From: Betaproteobacteria bacterium
GTDB taxonomy: Bacteria; Pseudomonadota; Gammaproteobacteria; Burkholderiales; Burkholderiaceae_D
Reading direction: 5' to 3'
DNA: 37,910 nucleotides
NCBI GenBank assembly: GCA_025356395.1
Contig: JANXTA010000077.1
Span: 1 to 37,910, forward strand
In this document: piece by piece, positions 34,415 through 37,910 of the stretch
How positions within the stretch are numbered: the first letter of the stretch is position 1
Layout of the letters: each line of letters starts with the position of its first letter
The notes under the pieces: generated by a model
Seen by the model: the letters and a program-made list of their open reading frames with translations, nothing else
Database searches by the model: none
Told to the model about the DNA's origin: nothing
Made by a program: the position numbers and the translations under genes

Positions 34415-35594
34415 TCGTCGACGACGATCGTTCCTCCCGCGACAGTCTGGGCGAGACCCTCGTCTCCCTCGGCCATGCCGTGCTCGCGGCAGGCGATGGC
34501 GCTGCTCGCCGCACAGTCGGTCGACCTCGCGCTGGTCGACCTGCGGATACCGCGACACGCGCGGTCTCGAGGTCCTGCGATCGATCAGGCTTAACGCACA
34601 CCTTGCGCACATTCCGTGGTCCTGCTGACGGCCCATGCCGATGCGGGCAACACGATCGAGGCGATGAAGCTGGGTGCCTTCGACCCTCTCGCGAAACCGA
34701 TCGGACGCGCGGACATCGTCGACGTCCTGCGCCGGGCGCTGCCGGCCGACGCGCCATCGCCATGCACGTCGAGCGACGCGCAAGCAAATGCCCAGCCGAT
34801 GATCCGCGCCAGTTGTACGATGCGGACCATGCAGAAGCCAATCGGTATCGCCGCGTCGAGCGACGCGACCGTGCTGATCCAGGGCGAGACCGGCACCGGC
34901 AAGGAACTCGTGGCCCGCGCCGTGCTCGGCTACAGCGATCGCGGCAGGGCCGACAAGCCGTTCGTCGCGATCAACTGCGCCGCAATCGCTGCCGATGCAG
35001 GGCAAGTTGCTGCGCGTCCTGCAGGACCGGATGGTTACGCCGGTCGGCGGTACGGCTGCGCGTCATGTCGATGTGCGCGTGCTCGCCGCCACGCACCGCA
35101 ATCTGATCGCGATGGTCGAGCTGGGCACGTTCCGCGAGGACCTGTTCTATCGCCTCGACGTGTTGCGCATCGATCTGCCCGCACTGCGCGAGCGCGGCTC
35201 CGACATCCTGCCGCTGACCGAGCAGCTGATCGAGCGCTACGCGAAGACGCCGAAGCGCTTCACCGCCGAAGCCAACGCAGCGCTCCTCGATCACGGCCGG
35301 CCGGGCAACGTCCGCGAGCTCGAGAACGTGATGCAGAAGGTCGCGCTGGTCGTGCGCGGCAACGTCGTGGGTCGCGAGGACCTGCAGCTCGTCGTGACGA
35401 CTCGGTCGTCGACGACGCCCCCACTCGACCACTGGCTCGCGATGGACTTCGCGGGCGCGATCGTTCGCTTCGAGAAGCTGCTGCTCGAGCGCGCGTTGAG
35501 CGCGAGCCGCAACAATCGCTGCGAGGCCGCGCGACGTCTCGGCATGCATCGGCAGTTGCTGTACGCGAAGCTGAAGGAACACGGTATCGAGTAA
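34399..35594 (+). pseudogene. NtrC-family sigma-54-dependent response regulator, decayed
   Basis: Receiver domain: ILIVDDDRSSRDSL, then after a shift near 34497 LAAQSVDLALVDLRIP, then after another near 34610 VVLLTAHADAGNTIEAMKLGA. The AAA+ domain has Walker A GETGTGKELVARAV, but from about 34990 it jumps from NCAAIAAD to MQGKLLRVLQD in another frame; the GAFTGA loop and Walker B are gone. The end is intact: ATHRNL, FREDLFYRLDVL, PGNVRELENV and a Fis-type helix-turn-helix (CEAARRLGMHRQLLYAKL). It was the partner of the upstream kinase fragment. Without GAFTGA it could not activate sigma-54. Confidence 0.85.
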
Positions 35595-35721
35595 CGCGGC
35601 GTCGTGAACCCGGACAGCCTCTGTCCGGAAATCGGACGGTTCCCCGCAAAGCGCCGCCGCTTGCCGACCTTCCGTTCATGGGAGAACCCGCATTGCCGCG
35701 GCGCTGGCACGAAACGTGATA

Positions 35722-35745
35722 CCGGAAGGTCTCCCCTTCCGGGAG
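35722..35745. repeat. C-rich hairpin element (copy 2)
   Basis: CCGGAAGG (35722-35729) pairs with CCTTCCGG (35735-35742); an alternative fold pairs CTCCC (35731) with GGGAG (35741). It lies between the regulator remnant and the repeat-domain gene, and may act as a terminator or be a copy of a dispersed element. Confidence 0.4.
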
Positions 35746-35755
35746 CGAGCGCTCC

Positions 35756-36458
35756 ATGTCCAAGCCTTGCAGCCCGCGCGATCGACGTTCGCGTGCGCAC
35801 CGCCTTCCCGCGTTCGCGATCACGCTGGCGGCGACGATGTTCGTCACGACCGCCGCTTGATGCACCGCCGCCATCCGTCGACCGCATCGACGGCATCGTG
35901 CGGCTCTATCTGCTCAACGAATTCGGCGACGTCGAAGGCGTGATCGCGCAGGACGGCACGCAGGTGCGCTTCCCACCGCACCTGGGACCCGACCTGGTCC
36001 GCACGCTGAAACCCGGCGACCGCTTCGTCGCGCAGGGTCGTGGCCAGAGCGGTCGCGGCTTCCGGGCCTACGCGATCGGCCAGTACGACGCGGCGCCGAT
36101 CGTGGAGGCGCGACCGAGCGTCGATGCGGGACCTCCCAAGCCCTCGGAAGCCCGTGCGGCAGCGCTCACCGCGATGCGTGTCGAAGGCGTCGTGGCGAAC
36201 GTGCTGCATGCGCCTCTCGGCGAGGTCGATGGCGTGGTGCCGGGCGACGGCACCATCGTTCGCCTGCCTCCCCGCAACGGCATCGTCGACCCGGCCTCGC
36301 TGCGGGTCGGGTCGACGTTGTCGGCGAGCGGCTACGGCACGAAGAACGCTTACGGCCGCAGCCTGCGCGCCGAGAGGGTCGGCATCGACGGTCAGACGAT
36401 GGTCACCCGGCAACCGCGAGGGCCGGCCGCGCCTCGTCCGCCGACGCGCCCCGAATGA
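35756..36458 (+). pseudogene. Exported protein with two short repeat domains, frameshifted after the signal peptide
   Basis: A signal peptide begins at 35756 (RLPAFAITLAATMFVTTAA), then TGA follows. One shift later, near 35860, the frame reads DAPPPSVDRIDGIVRLYLL and stays open to 36458. The mature part has two copies of a domain: LNEFGDVEGVIAQDGTQVRFPPHLG (first part LNEFGDVEGV) and, about 90 residues on, HAPLGEVDGVVPGDGTIVRLPP. Each copy is followed by a PGD/VGS-xxSxxGYG-like strand. I do not know a name for the domain. The neighbour at 36521 shares it. A sequencing error at the shift cannot be excluded, since the rest is undamaged. Confidence 0.65.
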
Positions 36459-36520
36459 CGTATCCGGATCGCGGCCTTCCCGCGATCGACCTCCTCCCGA
36501 AACCAACGACAAGGAACACC

Positions 36521-36880
36521 ATGCACTGGCTCGACCCCAACGTACTGCCCAGCGTCAAGGAACGCGTGGCGCACTGCACCCTCAATGCCCGTGGCGATGT
36601 CGACGGCGTGCTGCTCGACGACGACCGTCAGATCCACGTCCCGCCGCACATGGGCGCGGCGCTCGAGAAACTCGTCACGCTGTACGCCCCGAAGGGCGAG
36701 GTCTGCGGTGCGATGCTCGAGAGCGGGGAGCTGCTGCGCGTCGATCCGAAGGCCGACGTGGAGCTCGCGCCCCGCTTCGCCAAGGGCGCCGAGATCGACG
36801 CGTGGGGCGAAGGCCTGAAGCGTCGCGACGTGACGGTGATGGACATCCACGAGATCGCGTTCAGCAGCGATCTGGGGTGA
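36521..36880 (+). CDS. Small protein with the same repeat domain as its upstream neighbour
   Basis: A 119-residue protein with no signal peptide. It contains CTLNARGDVDGVLLDDDRQ then HVPPHMGAALEKLV, the same pattern (GDVDGxxLDDxxxxxxPPH) found twice in the preceding gene. A second part (GEVCGAMLESGELLRVDP) may be a further, weaker copy. The ATG follows AAGGA with 6 bases between. Function unknown; the pattern suggests a small beta-rich fold. Probably one transcription unit with the upstream gene. Confidence 0.72.
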   Translation: MHWLDPNVLPSVKERVAHCTLNARGDVDGVLLDDDRQIHVPPHMGAALEKLVTLYAPKGEVCGAMLESGELLRVDPKADVELAPRFAKGAEIDAWGEGLKRRDVTVMDIHEIAFSSDLG

Positions 36881-36890
36881 CCATCCACTA

Positions 36891-36916
36891 CTCCCCCCCC
36901 CCGGAAGGGGAGGGAG
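36891..36916. terminator. C-rich hairpin between convergent genes (copy 3)
   Basis: CTCCC-C-CCCC (36891-36900) pairs with GGGG-A-GGGAG (36907-36916) with one mismatch and a CCGGAA loop. It lies between the stops of two convergent genes, so it may terminate both. It resembles the elements at 32231 and 35722. Confidence 0.5.
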
Positions 36917-36925
36917 CACAGCAAG

Positions 36926-37801
36926 TCAGGGCTTCACGAACTTCAGCACGAATTCGTCCTTCGGAGTTGGGGGATCGGGTTCATTGCGATCGCGTGGATC
37001 GTTCGGGTTGCTCAGGAAAGCCCCGCGCTCCGCGAGTCTGAAACCCGCCGCTTCCACCTCGCGCACCACGAAGTCCGCCTCGACGCGATGCAGCGTCCCC
37101 GACTCGGAGATTCCCGTGCCGGGCCGCCCCGCGTGGTCTGCGACCACGTAGATCCCACCCGGCTTCAAGGCCCCGAAAATCGCCCGGTTCATCGAAGCGC
37201 GATCGACGCCCATGTGGCCGAAGTCGTGATAGTTGAACATCAGCGTCACGAGGTCGAGGCCGCCGTCGGCCACCTCGGGCGGCACTGGCTGTTCGAATGT
37301 CCGGACCACTGGCACGATGTGACCGGTCTGTAGCTGGGTGGCACGGGCCGTCAATGCCGCAGGCGGCATAGCCGGGTCGGTCTGGCTGCCCATCGACGGC
37401 GCAACCGACATTGAACCCGATTCACTCTGGGCCGGCGGTGGACGTGCAGTGCGCGGCATGCTTTGGGCGTAAACGCGGCCTTTGGACCCGGCAGCCCGGG
37501 CTATCAATTCGGTCGTATAGCCGCCACCGGCACTCAGGTCCAGCGCCACGATGCCTGGACGCACGCCGATGAACTCCAGCATTTGCTGCGGCTTGCGGCG
37601 TTCGTCGTTTAACCGATCGGCTGCACTGCGCTCAGGGCTCGCGAGCAGCGCTGCGATGCGGACAGGAGACAAGGGCAACTCTGCACTGGTCGTGGCGGGC
37701 GTAGTGCAGCCTGCTGACAACGCCAGCATCGCTGCTGCGGCACCAGCCAACAGGTTGCGTCGTGTATAAAAAGCAAACGATTTCGTGGGTAGAAACGGCA
37801 T
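36926..37801 (-). CDS. Exported SAM-dependent methyltransferase-like lipoprotein
   Basis: A 291-residue protein. The N-terminus has RRNLLAGAAAAMLALSAGC: a twin-Arg-like pair, a hydrophobic run and a lipobox Cys, so it may be exported and lipidated. The body is a class I methyltransferase-like fold with motif I as VALDLSAGGGYTTELIA, MFNYHDFGHMG and LKPGGIYVVADHAG. Unlike the truncated methyltransferase at 28325, motif I is intact. A Pro/Ser-rich insert lies around residues 135-165. Such 'predicted methyltransferase' envelope proteins are common and unassigned. The ATG at 37799-37801 has AAGGA upstream. SAM is not expected outside the cytoplasm, so activity is doubtful. Confidence 0.82.
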   Translation of the reverse strand: MPFLPTKSFAFYTRRNLLAGAAAAMLALSAGCTTPATTSAELPLSPVRIAALLASPERSAADRLNDERRKPQQMLEFIGVRPGIVALDLSAGGGYTTELIARAAGSKGRVYAQSMPRTARPPPAQSESGSMSVAPSMGSQTDPAMPPAALTARATQLQTGHIVPVVRTFEQPVPPEVADGGLDLVTLMFNYHDFGHMGVDRASMNRAIFGALKPGGIYVVADHAGRPGTGISESGTLHRVEADFVVREVEAAGFRLAERGAFLSNPNDPRDRNEPDPPTPKDEFVLKFVKP

Positions 37802-37910
37802 TGAATCCTTGGAAAGTCAGGTCGTAGGGAGATGACACTGACTATAAGTGACATCGCGTAACTACGCTGGATTTCTTGCATACTCGCGGTTTTCATGCTC
37901 GGACCCGATT

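Overview
The window is a GC-rich bacterial chromosome segment. Several features point to a betaproteobacterium of Burkholderiales or Rhodocyclales type: a PEP-CTERM protein with a sigma-54-like promoter, a bphO-bphP heme oxygenase/bacteriophytochrome pair, an intracellular PHA depolymerase of PhaZ type, a bifunctional KatG, hydroxyquinol (chqB) and salicylyl-CoA-type aromatic catabolism genes, and a DHA2 efflux pump with its MarR regulator. This placement is inferred from gene content only. I see no transposase, integrase, CRISPR array or rRNA.

Left part (1-13.2 kb), mostly intact: a small DUF1353 protein; a 1569-residue protein that joins a DyP-type heme peroxidase, a P450-like heme-thiolate domain and an SGNH hydrolase; convergent with it a cyclase/AAA ATPase/TPR signalling protein; a lipoprotein; tRNA-Ser(GGA) with its own promoter; katG with a strong terminator; and a small membrane protein. 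The DyP-P450-SGNH protein is the most novel item here. Its P450 part lacks the usual ExxR and I-helix acid/alcohol residues and has a stretched Cys loop, which suggests a peroxide- or hydroperoxide-using enzyme.

Middle (13.4-20 kb), a gene graveyard around an intact hydroxyquinol 1,2-dioxygenase: a secreted protein with an in-frame UGA; a LysR regulator fused in frame to a trimmed maleylacetate reductase; a sugar-type ABC ATPase with stops, a frameshift and missing blocks; and a permease fragment that ends against a broken cyclase/ATPase gene on the other strand. A PEP-CTERM gene with a terminator and a sigma-54-like promoter follows.

Right part (20-37.9 kb): an intact bphO-bphP photoreceptor operon (ATGA overlap); phaZ and GST genes, each broken by a visible event (a deletion and an 11-bp tandem duplication); an intact marR-MFS efflux operon with two TAAG-N5-CTTA palindromes upstream; a methyltransferase that has lost its SAM motif; a decayed LOV histidine kinase; an intact marR/flavin monooxygenase/acyl-adenylate ligase operon (salicylate or anthranilate CoA-type catabolism); a decayed histidine kinase/NtrC pair; two neighbouring genes that share a short unnamed repeat domain; and a lipoprotein-like methyltransferase.

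Intact operons are interleaved with genes carrying premature stops, single-base shifts and internal deletions, several of them in frame. The intact genes centre on heme and peroxide chemistry, red-light sensing and aromatic-ring degradation.
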